Shown: piece after piece, positions 8,787 to 17,349 of the stretch
Position numbering within the stretch: position 1 is the stretch's first letter
Layout: every line of letters starts with the position of its first letter
Assembly: GCF_008364555.1 (NCBI RefSeq)
Contig: NZ_VTUC01000011.1
Span: forward strand, 35,758 to 99,757
Origin: Enterobacter vonholyi
GTDB lineage: Bacteria > Pseudomonadota > Gammaproteobacteria > Enterobacterales > Enterobacteriaceae
Reading direction: 5' to 3'
DNA length: 64,000 nt
Notes under the pieces: model-generated
Databases searched by the model: none
What the model saw: the letters and a program-made list of their open reading frames with translations, nothing else
What the model was told of the DNA's origin: nothing
Position numbers and translations under genes: made by a program

Positions 8787-8846
8787 TTTTCCTTGCCATA
8801 GACACCATCCCTGTCTTCCCCCACATGATGTGGGGGTTTTTTTTTG
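8787..8846 (+). ncRNA. cpxQ: CpxQ sRNA from the cpxP 3' UTR
   Basis: The sequence beginning TTTTCCTTGCCATAGACACC directly after the cpxP stop, and ending in the terminator stem CCCCCACA/TGTGGGGG with a long T run (8837-8845), matches my memory of Salmonella and E. coli CpxQ almost exactly. CpxQ is released from cpxP mRNA by RNase E, binds Hfq, and represses envelope-protein mRNAs. The 5' end is set by analogy with the known processing site and may be off by a few bases. Confidence 0.88.
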
Positions 8847-8933
8847 CCCCGCATCTCGTCTGTTAACCGTTTATTCATCCTTTGACTCCCCATGCTTCCG
8901 TTATACTAGCGGCATAACATGACAGGAGCGTTT

Positions 8934-9827
8934 ATGAATCAATCCTATGGAAGACTGGTCAGCCGGGCCGCCATTGCGGCGACCGTCATGGCCTCCAGCC
9001 TGTTACTGATTAAAATCTTTGCGTGGTGGTATACCGGCTCGGTCAGTATTCTGGCGGCGCTGGTGGACTCGCTGATGGATATTGCCGCCTCGTTGACCAA
9101 CCTGCTGGTGGTGCGTTACTCGCTGCAGCCAGCGGACGAAGAGCACACGTTTGGGCACGGCAAAGCGGAGTCGCTGGCCGCGCTGGCGCAAAGTATGTTC
9201 ATTTCCGGCTCTGCGCTGTTCCTGTTTTTAACCGGCATTCAGCATCTCGTTTCGCCAACACCGATGAACGATCCCGGCGTGGGCGTCGTTGTGACGATAG
9301 TCGCGCTTATATGCACCCTTGTTCTGGTAACGTTCCAGCGCTGGGTTGTTCGCAAAACGCAAAGCCAGGCTGTACGGGCGGATATGCTTCATTATCAATC
9401 TGATGTTATGATGAATGGGGCTATTCTTATTGCGCTCGGTCTGGCCTGGTATGGCTGGCATCGCGCCGATGCGTTGTTTGCGTTAGGGATTGGTATCTAT
9501 ATTTTATATAGCGCCCTGCGGATGGGGTATGAAGCGGTGCAATCACTGCTTGACCGCGCCCTACCGGACTCAGAACGTAATGAAATTTTTTCTATCGTGA
9601 CCTCCTGGCCCGGCGTCAGCGGTGCACACGATCTTCGAACGCGGCAGTCAGGGCCGACCCGCTTTATACAGATTCATATTGAAATGGAAGACAACCTGCC
9701 ACTGGTACAGGCTCACGTTATTGCTGAGCAGGTCGAGCAGGCGATTTTGCAGCGTTTTCCTGGTTCAGACGTCATCATTCACCAGGATCCCTGCTCGGTT
9801 GTACCCGGTCATGTTGGGCTTTCGTAA
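8934..9827 (+). CDS. fieF: Cation-efflux pump FieF (Zn2+/Fe2+ : H+ antiporter, CDF family)
   Basis: A 297-residue inner-membrane cation diffusion facilitator, also called YiiP in E. coli, that exports Zn, Fe and Cd. Transmembrane metal site A is visible as the paired aspartates of [10 protein letters not shown] (near 45/49) and the HYQSD motif near 153-157. The second block GHGKAE contributes loop-site residues. The cytoplasmic C-terminal domain carries metal-binding histidines, for example IQIHIEME and IIHQDPC. The ATG at 8934 gives the expected N-terminus MNQSYGRLV; the in-frame ATG at 8919 is less well spaced from a ribosome-binding site. It lies between cpxP/cpxQ and pfkA as in E. coli. 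Confidence 0.97.
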   Translation: MNQSYGRLVSRAAIAATVMASSLLLIKIFAWWYTGSVSILAALVDSLMDIAASLTNLLVVRYSLQPADEEHTFGHGKAESLAALAQSMFISGSALFLFLTGIQHLVSPTPMNDPGVGVVVTIVALICTLVLVTFQRWVVRKTQSQAVRADMLHYQSDVMMNGAILIALGLAWYGWHRADALFALGIGIYILYSALRMGYEAVQSLLDRALPDSERNEIFSIVTSWPGVSGAHDLRTRQSGPTRFIQIHIEMEDNLPLVQAHVIAEQVEQAILQRFPGSDVIIHQDPCSVVPGHVGLS

Positions 9828-9890
9828 TTCGTTGTAAAAAAGTGAGCCAGGCCAGCATTTTGTGTATAAATTACCGCCGTTTGGTCTGAC

Positions 9891-9904
9891 CTGAATCAAT
9901 TCAG
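9891..9904. promoter_or_regulatory. Putative Cra (FruR) operator upstream of pfkA
   Basis: CTGAATCAATTCAG is a perfect 14-bp inverted repeat 97 bp upstream of the pfkA start. Its half-site resembles the Cra motif (TGAAtCG-type), and E. coli pfkA is a known Cra-repressed gene. The assignment rests on resemblance and position only. Confidence 0.5.
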
Positions 9905-10001
9905 CTGGAAGGGATTGATATACTATTTGCAGTATTCGTTGGTCGATAAGTTTCTTCCGGCAACAGATTTCAATTTTGCATTCCTAAGTTCAGAGGTAGT
10001 C

Positions 10002-10964
10002 ATGATTAAGAAAATCGGTGTGTTGACAAGCGGCGGTGATGCGCCGGGCATGAACGCGGCAATTCGTGGTGTTGTCCGTGCAGCGCTGACGGAAGGCCTG
10101 GAAGTTTTTGGCGTTTATGACGGTTATCTGGGCCTGTATGAAGATCGTATGGTTCAGCTCGACCGCTACAGCGTGTCTGACATGATCAACCGTGGCGGTA
10201 CTTTCCTCGGTTCTGCGCGCTTCCCGGAATTCCGCGACGAACACGTTCGTGAAGTGGCTATCGAAAACATGAAGAAACGTGGTCTGGACGCCCTGGTGGT
10301 TATCGGTGGTGACGGTTCCTACATGGGTGCAAAACGTCTGACCGAAATGGGTTTCCCGTGCATCGGTCTGCCTGGCACCATCGACAACGACATCAAAGGC
10401 ACTGACTACACTATCGGCTTCTTTACTGCACTCGGTACCGTTGTTGAAGCGATTGACCGCCTGCGTGACACCTCGTCTTCTCACCAGCGTATCTCTATCG
10501 TTGAAGTGATGGGTCGTTACTGTGGCGACCTGACGCTGGCGGCTGCCATTGCGGGCGGTTGCGAATTTATCGTCGTGCCAGAAGTCGAATTTAGCCGTGA
10601 AGATCTGGTGGCTGAAATCAAAGCGGGCATCGCGAAGGGTAAAAAACACGCGATCGTCGCTATCACCGAGCACATCTGTGACGTTGACGAGCTGGCGAAG
10701 TACATCGAAGCCGAAACCAAACGCGAAACCCGCGCGACCGTACTGGGTCACATCCAGCGTGGCGGTTCCCCAGGCCCTTACGACCGTATTCTGGCGTCCC
10801 GTATGGGCGCGTACGCGATCGATCTGCTGCTGCAGGGCCACGGCGGCCGCTGCGTCGGTATTCAGAACGAAAAACTGGTTCACCACGACATCATCGACGC
10901 GATTGAAAACATGAAGCGTCCGTTCAAAGGCGACTGGCTGGACTGCGCGAAAAAACTGTACTGA
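10002..10964 (+). CDS. pfkA: 6-phosphofructokinase I
   Basis: A 320-residue ATP-dependent phosphofructokinase that converts fructose 6-phosphate to fructose 1,6-bisphosphate, the committed step of glycolysis. Visible signatures are the ATP-binding [12 protein letters not shown] at the N-terminus, the catalytic [11 protein letters not shown] block with Asp near residue 127, and the effector/substrate segment [12 protein letters not shown]. The ATG at 10002 matches the standard N-terminus [12 protein letters not shown] and is preceded by AGAGGT; upstream in-frame codons from 9915 fall in the promoter region. Monocistronic, with a strong terminator. Confidence 0.99.
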   Translation: MIKKIGVLTSGGDAPGMNAAIRGVVRAALTEGLEVFGVYDGYLGLYEDRMVQLDRYSVSDMINRGGTFLGSARFPEFRDEHVREVAIENMKKRGLDALVVIGGDGSYMGAKRLTEMGFPCIGLPGTIDNDIKGTDYTIGFFTALGTVVEAIDRLRDTSSSHQRISIVEVMGRYCGDLTLAAAIAGGCEFIVVPEVEFSREDLVAEIKAGIAKGKKHAIVAITEHICDVDELAKYIEAETKRETRATVLGHIQRGGSPGPYDRILASRMGAYAIDLLLQGHGGRCVGIQNEKLVHHDIIDAIENMKRPFKGDWLDCAKKLY

Positions 10965-10999
10965 TCGGCTCTGTTGCCCGGTGGCGGCAAGGTAAATGC

Positions 11000-11032
11000 A
11001 AAACGGTAACCCTTGGGTTACCGTTTTTTTTT
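11000..11032 (+). terminator. pfkA intrinsic terminator
   Basis: An A-rich stem AAAACGGTAACC pairs with GGTTACCGTTTT around a short CTTG loop, followed by further T residues. Confidence 0.9.
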
Positions 11033-11041
11033 ATGTTTGCT

Positions 11042-11075
11042 CCCTCTCACGTGGGAGAGGGATGGGGTGAGGGCA
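11042..11075. repeat. Dispersed intergenic hairpin, CCCTCTCCCC family, copy 2
   Basis: The stem CCCTCTC (11042-11048) pairs with GAGAGGG (11055-11061), and GATGGGGTGAGGGC follows. This is a degenerate member of the family seen at 6017. It lies between pfkA and sbp. Confidence 0.7.
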
Positions 11076-11198
11076 TCATGCCGCTCATACCCCTCTTTTA
11101 TTCCACTACGTTATAGCCAATCTTTTTTTATTCTTTAATCCTCGATTCGCTTTCTGGCACGCTGCATTCATCAAAACACTACACAAGAGAGCTGGGCG

Positions 11199-12188
11199 AT
11201 GAATAAATGGGGCGTGGGTTTAACATTATTGCTGGCATCGACCAGCGTTCTGGCTAAGGACATTCAGTTATTAAACGTGTCATACGACCCGACGCGTGAA
11301 CTGTACGAGCAATACAACAAAGCGTTTGCGGCGCACTGGAAGCAGGAAACCGGCGATAATGTCGTAGTTCGCCAGTCTCACGGAGGTTCTGGCAAGCAGG
11401 CGACCTCCGTCATCAACGGCATTGAAGCCGACGTGGTGACCCTGGCGCTGGCCTACGATGTCGACGCGATCGCCGAGCGCGGTCGCATCGACAAAAACTG
11501 GATCAAACGCCTGCCGGATAACTCCGCACCCTACACCTCGACCATCGTCTTCCTGGTGCGTAAAGGCAACCCGAAACAAATTAAAGACTGGAACGACCTG
11601 ATCAAACCTGGCGTTTCTGTGATTACCCCGAACCCGAAAAGCTCCGGCGGTGCTCGCTGGAACTACCTGGGCGCATGGGGTTACGCGCTGCATCACAACA
11701 ACGGCGACCAGGCCAAAGCGCAGGAGTTCGTGAAGGCGCTGTATAAAAACGTTGAGGTGCTGGACTCCGGCGCGCGTGGTGCCACCAACACCTTCGTCGA
11801 GCGCGGGATTGGCGACGTGCTGATTGCATGGGAAAACGAAGCGCTGCTGGCGACCAACGAACTGGGTAAAGACAAATTCGAGATCGTGACCCCGAGCGAA
11901 TCGATTCTGGCTGAGCCGACCGTTTCCGTGGTCGATAAAGTGGTTGAGAAGAAAGATACCAAAGCGGTGGCGGAAGCTTACCTGAAGTATCTCTATTCGC
12001 CAGAGGGCCAGGAAATTGCGGCGAAAAACTTCTATCGTCCACGCGATCCGGCTGTTGCGAAGAAATACGAAAGCGTATTCCCTAAACTGAAACTCTTCAC
12101 CATCGATGACGAGTTCGGCGGCTGGACGAAAGCGCAGAAAGAGCACTTCTCTAATGGCGGTACCTTCGACCAAATCAGCCAGCGCTAA
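11199..12188 (+). CDS. sbp: Periplasmic sulfate-binding protein
   Basis: A 329-residue solute-binding protein that captures sulfate (and thiosulfate) for the CysUWA ABC importer. A clear signal peptide ([19 protein letters not shown], cut before KDIQLLN) is followed by the type II binding-protein fold with QSHGGSGKQ and [17 protein letters not shown], which belong to the sulfate-binding family signatures. Length matches E. coli Sbp. The gene stands alone between pfkA and cdh with its own terminator. CysB/Cbl control is expected from the family, but I could not place a site with confidence in the 166-bp upstream region. Confidence 0.97.
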   Translation: MNKWGVGLTLLLASTSVLAKDIQLLNVSYDPTRELYEQYNKAFAAHWKQETGDNVVVRQSHGGSGKQATSVINGIEADVVTLALAYDVDAIAERGRIDKNWIKRLPDNSAPYTSTIVFLVRKGNPKQIKDWNDLIKPGVSVITPNPKSSGGARWNYLGAWGYALHHNNGDQAKAQEFVKALYKNVEVLDSGARGATNTFVERGIGDVLIAWENEALLATNELGKDKFEIVTPSESILAEPTVSVVDKVVEKKDTKAVAEAYLKYLYSPEGQEIAAKNFYRPRDPAVAKKYESVFPKLKLFTIDDEFGGWTKAQKEHFSNGGTFDQISQR

Positions 12189-12210
12189 CCATTAGCCTGT
12201 GACACGGTGA

Positions 12211-12239
12211 CCCGGCGTGAGAAATCCGCCGGGTTTTTT
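12211..12239 (+). terminator. sbp intrinsic terminator
   Basis: The stem CCCGGCG (12211-12217) pairs with CGCCGGG (12227-12233), followed by TTTTTT. Confidence 0.9.
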
Positions 12240-12295
12240 ATTTGGTCATCATTTTGCGTTACTCTTTTGCCTCAATCGAAAACAGGGAACGCGTT

Positions 12296-13039
12296 GTGAA
12301 AAAAATTATCTTATTGATCCTCCTTGTCATCGCCCTTGCCGCTGGCGGTGTGTACTGGATGAAGGCGGGTAATCCGAATGCGTTAAGACATATCGTTCTC
12401 GACCAGTGTGTGCCGAATCAGATCCAGAATCGTAACCCGGCACCGTGTGCGCAGGTGAAAACGGATGCAGGCTATGTGATATTTAAAGACCGCAACGGGC
12501 CGCTGCAATACCTGCTGATGCCGACCTATCGCATCAACGGCACCGAGAGCCCGCTGTTGACCGAAGCGCATACGCCGAACTTTTTCTGGCTGGCGTGGCA
12601 GTCGCGCAGCTTTATGACCCTGAAGCGTGGAGCCGAGGTGCCTGACAGCGCCATTTCGCTGACGATTAACTCCCCGACAGGGCGCACGCAGAACCACTTT
12701 CATATTCATATCTCCTGCCTTCGCCCGGACGTGCGCGAGAAGCTCAACGCGGCACAGGGAGAAATCAGCACCCAGTGGCTGCCTCTTCCTGGGGGACTGG
12801 AAGGACATGAGTATCTTGCTCGTCGGGTGACGGAGAATGAACTGGTCCAGCGCAGCCCGTTTATGATGCTGGCAGAAGAGCTGCCGGAAGCGCGCGACCA
12901 TATGGGGCGTTTCGCACTGGCGATGGCGCAGCAGTCTGATGGTTCGTTTGTGTTGCTGGCGACCGAGCGTAACCTGCTCACGCTTAACCGCGCGTCTGCG
13001 GAGGAACTGCAGGATCATCAATGCGCTATCCTGAAGTAA
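12296..13039 (+). CDS. cdh: CDP-diacylglycerol pyrophosphatase
   Basis: A 247-residue membrane-anchored enzyme that hydrolyses CDP-diacylglycerol to CMP and phosphatidate. An N-terminal hydrophobic segment (about residues 3-22) anchors it in the inner membrane. The HIT-like triad HFHIHIS places histidines at 134, 136 and 138. The GTG at 12296 is chosen as start because it follows CAGGGAA at good spacing and begins the anchor segment; the earlier in-frame ATG at 12242 lies in the sbp terminator tail. Conserved blocks [20 protein letters not shown] and [15 protein letters not shown] agree with E. coli Cdh. Confidence 0.95.
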   Translation: MKKIILLILLVIALAAGGVYWMKAGNPNALRHIVLDQCVPNQIQNRNPAPCAQVKTDAGYVIFKDRNGPLQYLLMPTYRINGTESPLLTEAHTPNFFWLAWQSRSFMTLKRGAEVPDSAISLTINSPTGRTQNHFHIHISCLRPDVREKLNAAQGEISTQWLPLPGGLEGHEYLARRVTENELVQRSPFMMLAEELPEARDHMGRFALAMAQQSDGSFVLLATERNLLTLNRASAEELQDHQCAILK

Positions 13040-13112
13040 CCCCACCATAAATCGCGTTTACTCGGGCTGCCTGTCACCGTAGACTTGCTCAAAAATACTA
13101 CAGGAGACAGGT

Positions 13113-14417
13113 ATGTCGCTCTGGTCAACGTATCCTCTGCTGCTGCCCTCACTGATCGTTGGCGTCACCATCGTGCTGTGGGCGACGTCGCTATTGCCGG
13201 AATTCATCACCGCGCTGCTGTTCTTCACGGCGGCAATGACTGCGAAGATCGCCCCGCCGGAGGTCATCTTTGGCGGTTTTGCCTCGTCTGCTTTCTGGCT
13301 GGTCTTCAGCGGATTCGTGCTCGGCGTGGCTATCCGTAAAACCGGACTGGCAGACAGGGCCGCCAGGGCGCTGTCGGCAAGGCTCACCGACTCCTGGGTG
13401 TTGATGGTGGCGAGCGTGGTGCTGCTGAGCTACGCGCTGGCGTTTGTGATGCCGTCGAATATGGGACGTATTGCGCTGCTGATGCCGATTGTCGCCGCGA
13501 TGGCGAAACGCGCCGGTATCTCAGACGGCTCCTGCGCGTGGTTTGGTCTGGCGCTGGCGGTAGGGTTTGGGACTTTCCAGCTTTCGGCGACGATTCTGCC
13601 CGCTAATGTCCCTAACCTGGTTATGAGCGGTGCGGCGGAAGGTTCGTACGGCATCCATCTGAACTATGTCCCTTATCTGCTGCTGCACACGCCGGTGCTG
13701 GGCATTCTCAAAGGCCTGATTCTGATTGGCCTCATCTGCTGGCTATTTCCTGGCAACCCAAAACCGCCTAAGGAACAGGCGCCGTCTGAGCCTATGGGGC
13801 GGGACGAAAAGCGTCTTGCCTGGCTGCTGGCGGTGGTGCTGGGGATGTGGGTGACGGAGAGCTGGCACGGCGTGGGGCCCGCGTGGACGGGGCTGGCGGC
13901 GTCGATCATCGTTATGCTGCCGCGCATTGGTTTCATTACCGGGGAAGAGTTTTCTGCGGGGGTGAATATGCGCACCTGTATCTACGTTGCCGGTATTCTG
14001 GGGCTGGCGATCGTCGTGACGCAAACCGGTATCGGAACAGCGGTGGGCGAGGCGTTGCTTCGCATTATGCCGCTGGATACAGACCGACCGTTCACCAGTT
14101 TCCTGGCGCTGACCGGTATTACCACCGCACTCAACTTCATTATGACCGCCAACGGCGTTCCGGCGCTGTATACCACTCTGGCGCAGAGTTTTTCGGACGC
14201 GACCGGTTTCCCGCTGCTGTCGGTGATCATGATTCAGGTGCTGGGTTACTCCACGCCGCTGTTGCCCTATCAGGCGTCGCCGATTGTGGTGGCGATGGGG
14301 TTAGGAAAGGTGCCTGCCAGGGCGGGGATGGTGCTTTGTCTGGCGCTGGCTATTGCAACGTATCTGGTGCTGCTGCCGCTGGATTATCTGTGGTTTAGCC
14401 TGCTGGGACGGCTGTAA
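13113..14417 (+). CDS. SLC13/DASS-type anion permease, substrate unknown
   Basis: A 434-residue polytopic membrane protein with about 11-12 hydrophobic segments. Early and late helices, an internal repeat of short hydrophobic re-entrant-like segments (for example FVMPSNMGRIALLMP and ATILPANVPNLVMSG in the first half, NFIMTANGVPALY in the second), and its size fit the divalent anion:Na+ symporter/SLC13 superfamily or a related ArsB/CitT-like permease. The start has a strong CAGGAGACAG ribosome-binding site. It lies between cdh and tpiA, which are direct neighbours in E. coli, so it is an accessory insertion relative to that genome. Substrate cannot be read from the sequence; dicarboxylates or sulfate are typical of the family. 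Confidence 0.75.
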   Translation: MSLWSTYPLLLPSLIVGVTIVLWATSLLPEFITALLFFTAAMTAKIAPPEVIFGGFASSAFWLVFSGFVLGVAIRKTGLADRAARALSARLTDSWVLMVASVVLLSYALAFVMPSNMGRIALLMPIVAAMAKRAGISDGSCAWFGLALAVGFGTFQLSATILPANVPNLVMSGAAEGSYGIHLNYVPYLLLHTPVLGILKGLILIGLICWLFPGNPKPPKEQAPSEPMGRDEKRLAWLLAVVLGMWVTESWHGVGPAWTGLAASIIVMLPRIGFITGEEFSAGVNMRTCIYVAGILGLAIVVTQTGIGTAVGEALLRIMPLDTDRPFTSFLALTGITTALNFIMTANGVPALYTTLAQSFSDATGFPLLSVIMIQVLGYSTPLLPYQASPIVVAMGLGKVPARAGMVLCLALAIATYLVLLPLDYLWFSLLGRL

Positions 14418-14421
14418 AAAA

Positions 14422-14489
14422 GCCCGGTGGCGCTGACGCTTACCGGGCCTACAGAACCGTAGGGCGGGTTAGCGAAGCGCCACCCGCCA
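14422..14489. repeat. REP-like palindromes between the permease gene and tpiA
   Basis: Two adjacent units are present: GCCCGGTGGCGC-tga-CGCTTACCGGGC (14422-14448), and a second hairpin GGCGGGT..ACCCGCC (14462-14487). They separate convergent genes, so they may also terminate transcription. Related elements are at 35660, 42216, 52713 and 59442. Confidence 0.85.
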
Positions 14490-14498
14490 CAAAGGCAA

Positions 14499-15266
14499 TT
14501 ACGCCTGTTTAGCCGCTTCTGCCGCTTTAACGATCACCGCGAAAGCGTCCGCTTTCAGGGATGCACCGCCAACCAGCGCGCCATCGATGTCTGGCTGGGT
14601 GAACAGCTCAGCAGCGTTGGAAGCGTTAACGGAACCGCCGTACTGGATAATCACTTGCTCAGCGACTTTGGCGTCAGCTTTCGCAATGTGGTCACGAATG
14701 AATTTGTGAACAGCCTGAGCCTGTGCAGGGGTTGCTGATTTGCCGGTACCGATCGCCCAGACTGGCTCGTAAGCGATAACCGCGCCTTCGAACGCTGCCG
14801 CGCCCTGGGTTTTCAGCACTGCGTCGATCTGACGTGCGCACACTTCTTCAGTTTTGCCCGCTTCGTTTTCTGCTTCGGTTTCACCGATGCACAGAACCGG
14901 GATCAGACCCTGCTCTTTCAGCACGGCGAATTTCTTCGCGATGAACTCGTCGGATTCTTTGTGATAGGTGCGACGCTCGGAGTGGCCGATGATGATGTAT
15001 TTCGCGCCGATATCTTTCAGCATTTCAGCGGAGGTTTCACCGGTGAACGCGCCAGACAGGTTAACGTCAACGTTCTGCGCGCCCAGAATGATGTGGCTGC
15101 CGTCAGCGGCACGTTTAGCCAGATCCAGGTACATATCCGGCGGAGCGATAGCAACCGCGCAGCCGGTCACGCCAGCCAGCTCTTTACGCAGGTTCGCAAC
15201 CAGTTCGTTTACCATGTGGCGGCTGCCGTTCAGTTTCCAGTTACCCATCACTAAAGGATGTCGCAT
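14499..15266 (-). CDS. tpiA: Triosephosphate isomerase
   Basis: A 255-residue TIM-barrel enzyme that interconverts dihydroxyacetone phosphate and glyceraldehyde 3-phosphate. Active-site features are visible: the N-terminal MGNWKLNG with the catalytic Lys, IIGHSERR with the electrophilic His near residue 95, and [11 protein letters not shown] with the base Glu near 167 and the phosphate loop beginning. The gene stands alone on the minus strand between the SLC13 permease and yiiQ. Confidence 0.99.
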   Translation of the reverse strand: MRHPLVMGNWKLNGSRHMVNELVANLRKELAGVTGCAVAIAPPDMYLDLAKRAADGSHIILGAQNVDVNLSGAFTGETSAEMLKDIGAKYIIIGHSERRTYHKESDEFIAKKFAVLKEQGLIPVLCIGETEAENEAGKTEEVCARQIDAVLKTQGAAAFEGAVIAYEPVWAIGTGKSATPAQAQAVHKFIRDHIAKADAKVAEQVIIQYGGSVNASNAAELFTQPDIDGALVGGASLKADAFAVIVKAAEAAKQA

Positions 15267-15377
15267 TTCAATTCTCCACGCTAAATAAGCGAATTAAGGA
15301 ATATGGCCACCCTGTCGGGCAGCATGGTCTGTGAATCAGTATAGAGATTTTCCCTCGAAAGGCTTTGCTTTTTGTCA

Positions 15378-15974
15378 TTAATTCGCCCCGCCGAGAGTGT
15401 CAGATAGTGCCAGCTTAATCGGTTCAACAGCGAAGGTCAGTCCTTTTTCGCCGTTGTCCGCCACAACATAGCGGATCGCGCCTTCGGTATCGGCGTAGTA
15501 ACGCTTGTTTTTACCGGCAGCGAGGAGTTTCTGCAGCTTTTGCTGGCTTTGCTTTTTCGTCAGTGCCGGGGTAAACGCCTGCAGGACCGCGCTCATGTAC
15601 TCAAGCGCTTTCGCCTTAGCGGCTTTCTGCTCTGGCCCCTGTATCGGCAGCCAGGTGATTTGCATGCTTTTGATTTTTAACGTTCCGCGCTCCAGCGCCG
15701 TCGAGGCATACAAATTCTCATTAATCTTGCTTGCCGCACGAGTCAGTGTGGGGGTATCGCGGGAGCCATCAATGGCGCGAAACTCATCCAGCGGCAGCGT
15801 GGGGTTGGCCTGATTGAAGGCTTCACGAAACTGGCTGATGGACTGATCGAACGACGGGGCGCCCGCCAGCAGATACGGCGCTGTGGTGGGGGCAGTGGTT
15901 TCGGCGGCGTGCAGGGGAAAACCCGCGCTGAGCACCGCTAAACACAGGAAAAGAGAATGTGCCGAACTTTTCAT
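15378..15974 (-). CDS. yiiQ: Periplasmic DUF1454 protein YiiQ
   Basis: A 198-residue protein of unknown function. It begins with a signal peptide (MKSSAHSLFLCLAVLSAGFP, cut near LHA) and continues with the DUF1454 domain. Conserved stretches shared with E. coli YiiQ include TTAPYLLAGAP, ASKINENLYASTALERGTLK and TWLPIQGPEQKAAKAKA. An ATG two codons upstream (15980) is possible, but the start at 15974 has AGGGA at 8-nt spacing and matches the E. coli N-terminus. Its neighbours (tpiA, yiiR) give no functional clue. Confidence 0.9.
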   Translation of the reverse strand: MKSSAHSLFLCLAVLSAGFPLHAAETTAPTTAPYLLAGAPSFDQSISQFREAFNQANPTLPLDEFRAIDGSRDTPTLTRAASKINENLYASTALERGTLKIKSMQITWLPIQGPEQKAAKAKALEYMSAVLQAFTPALTKKQSQQKLQKLLAAGKNKRYYADTEGAIRYVVADNGEKGLTFAVEPIKLALSDTLGGAN

Positions 15975-16086
15975 CAACATTGTCCCTGGCCGTAAGTGCT
16001 CATGATTAAAACGATATCTGGTCGGCTTGTCAAAAGGTCACAACTCCAGGGTAAAATGCGCGCTATACGATAATAAGGAACCTTAC

Positions 16087-16506
16087 ATGACCATACAGCA
16101 GTGGCTGTTTTCATTCAAAGGGCGTATTGGACGCCGTGATTTCTGGATCTGGATGGTGACGTGGGTTGTCGCCATGCTGCTTCTGTTTTTCGTTGCTTAC
16201 AACGCATGGCTGAGCACGCAAACGGCGGCCTTCGCGCTGGTCTGCCTGCTATGGCCAACGGCGGCTGTTGTTGTTAAACGCCTGCACGACCGCGGTCGTT
16301 CCGGCGCGTGGGCATTTCTGATTATTCTGGCGTGGATGCTGGTTGCGGGGAACTGGGCGATGCTTCCGTCCATCCTGCCGTGGGTTGTGGGCAGGCTGCT
16401 GCCTTCGGTCATCTTCGTGATGATGATTGTCGATCTGGGCGCGTTTATCGGCACCCAGAGCGAAAACAAATACGGTAAAGATACCGTTGAGGTGAAATAC
16501 CGCTGA
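16087..16506 (+). CDS. yiiR: DUF805 inner-membrane protein YiiR
   Basis: A 139-residue membrane protein with about four hydrophobic segments. The DUF805 signature is visible as FKGRIGRRDFW near the N-terminus and VKRLHDRGRSGAWAF in the middle. Function is unknown. The ATG at 16087 was selected over 16027 because it is preceded by AAGGAA and gives the E. coli-like MTIQQWLFSF start. Its TGA stop abuts the fpr stop directly; the yiiS and uspD genes that lie between them in E. coli K-12 are absent. Confidence 0.92.
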   Translation: MTIQQWLFSFKGRIGRRDFWIWMVTWVVAMLLLFFVAYNAWLSTQTAAFALVCLLWPTAAVVVKRLHDRGRSGAWAFLIILAWMLVAGNWAMLPSILPWVVGRLLPSVIFVMMIVDLGAFIGTQSENKYGKDTVEVKYR

Positions 16507-17253
16507 TCACCAGTAGTGTTCAGCGGTCATATGGCCCGGCCGGCGGCGAAGATGTTTCGTCATCTGCCGGGTATCCTTCAGAAGCTGCTGCGTGTCCCGT
16601 ACCATCTGCGGGTTGCCACACAGCATGACGTGGCTGGTTTCAGCGTTCAGCGGCAAACCCACCGCCTCTTCCAGGGCTCCACTCTCAATTAACGCCGGCA
16701 CGCGACCGGTCAGCGTTCCAGCTACGGTTTCGCGGCTGACCACCGTCTGAATCTTTAACTTGCCGCCGTACTGCTGCTCCAGCGCCTGCATCTGCGGCAG
16801 GTAGCTCAGGTCTGCAGCGTAGCGCGCAGCGTGCACCAGCACGATGTTTTTAAAGCGCTCCAGATCTTTGCCGTACTGCAAAATAGAGAGATAAGGGCCG
16901 ATGGCCGTACCGGTTGCCAGCATCCAGAGCGTGTCACAATCCGGGATCTCTTCGAGCACAAAGAAGCCTGCCGCTTCACTCACAATTTGCACGTCGTCGC
17001 CGGGCTTAAGGGCGGCAAGGCGCGGGCTGAGCTTACCGTCAGGAACGGTGACGAGATAGAACTCGAGATCCGGGTTATCAGGCGCGTTAACGTAAGAGTA
17101 GGCGCGCTGCACGCGCTCGCCGTCGACATCCAGTCCCAGCTTTGCAAATTGCCCGGCTTTAAACGGGTGAACGGGAGCATGTACGGTGAGACTAAATAGC
17201 GCATCGGTCCAGAACTGTACCTTTGTGACTTTACCTGTTACCCAGTCCGCCAT
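16507..17253 (-). CDS. fpr: Ferredoxin/flavodoxin-NADP+ reductase
   Basis: A 248-residue FAD enzyme that passes electrons between NADPH and flavodoxin or ferredoxin. It supplies radical-SAM enzymes and oxidative-stress repair. The FAD-binding RAYSYVN motif appears near residue 50, the NADP-binding LATGTAIGPYLSIL block near 115, and the C-terminus ends in the FAD-stacking ..EHYW. Length equals E. coli Fpr. SoxRS control is known for the family; I did not find a convincing soxbox in the 96-bp upstream gap. It converges on yiiR with no spacer. Confidence 0.98.
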   Translation of the reverse strand: MADWVTGKVTKVQFWTDALFSLTVHAPVHPFKAGQFAKLGLDVDGERVQRAYSYVNAPDNPDLEFYLVTVPDGKLSPRLAALKPGDDVQIVSEAAGFFVLEEIPDCDTLWMLATGTAIGPYLSILQYGKDLERFKNIVLVHAARYAADLSYLPQMQALEQQYGGKLKIQTVVSRETVAGTLTGRVPALIESGALEEAVGLPLNAETSHVMLCGNPQMVRDTQQLLKDTRQMTKHLRRRPGHMTAEHYW

Positions 17254-17349
17254 GATCTTCTCCTGTGCTGTTTCTCTGTTCTATCTTCCGTACTTGTGGT
17301 GACAATTTCCAGCCCGTCAGGGCCGGAAAGCTCTATCGATCAAACGGTT

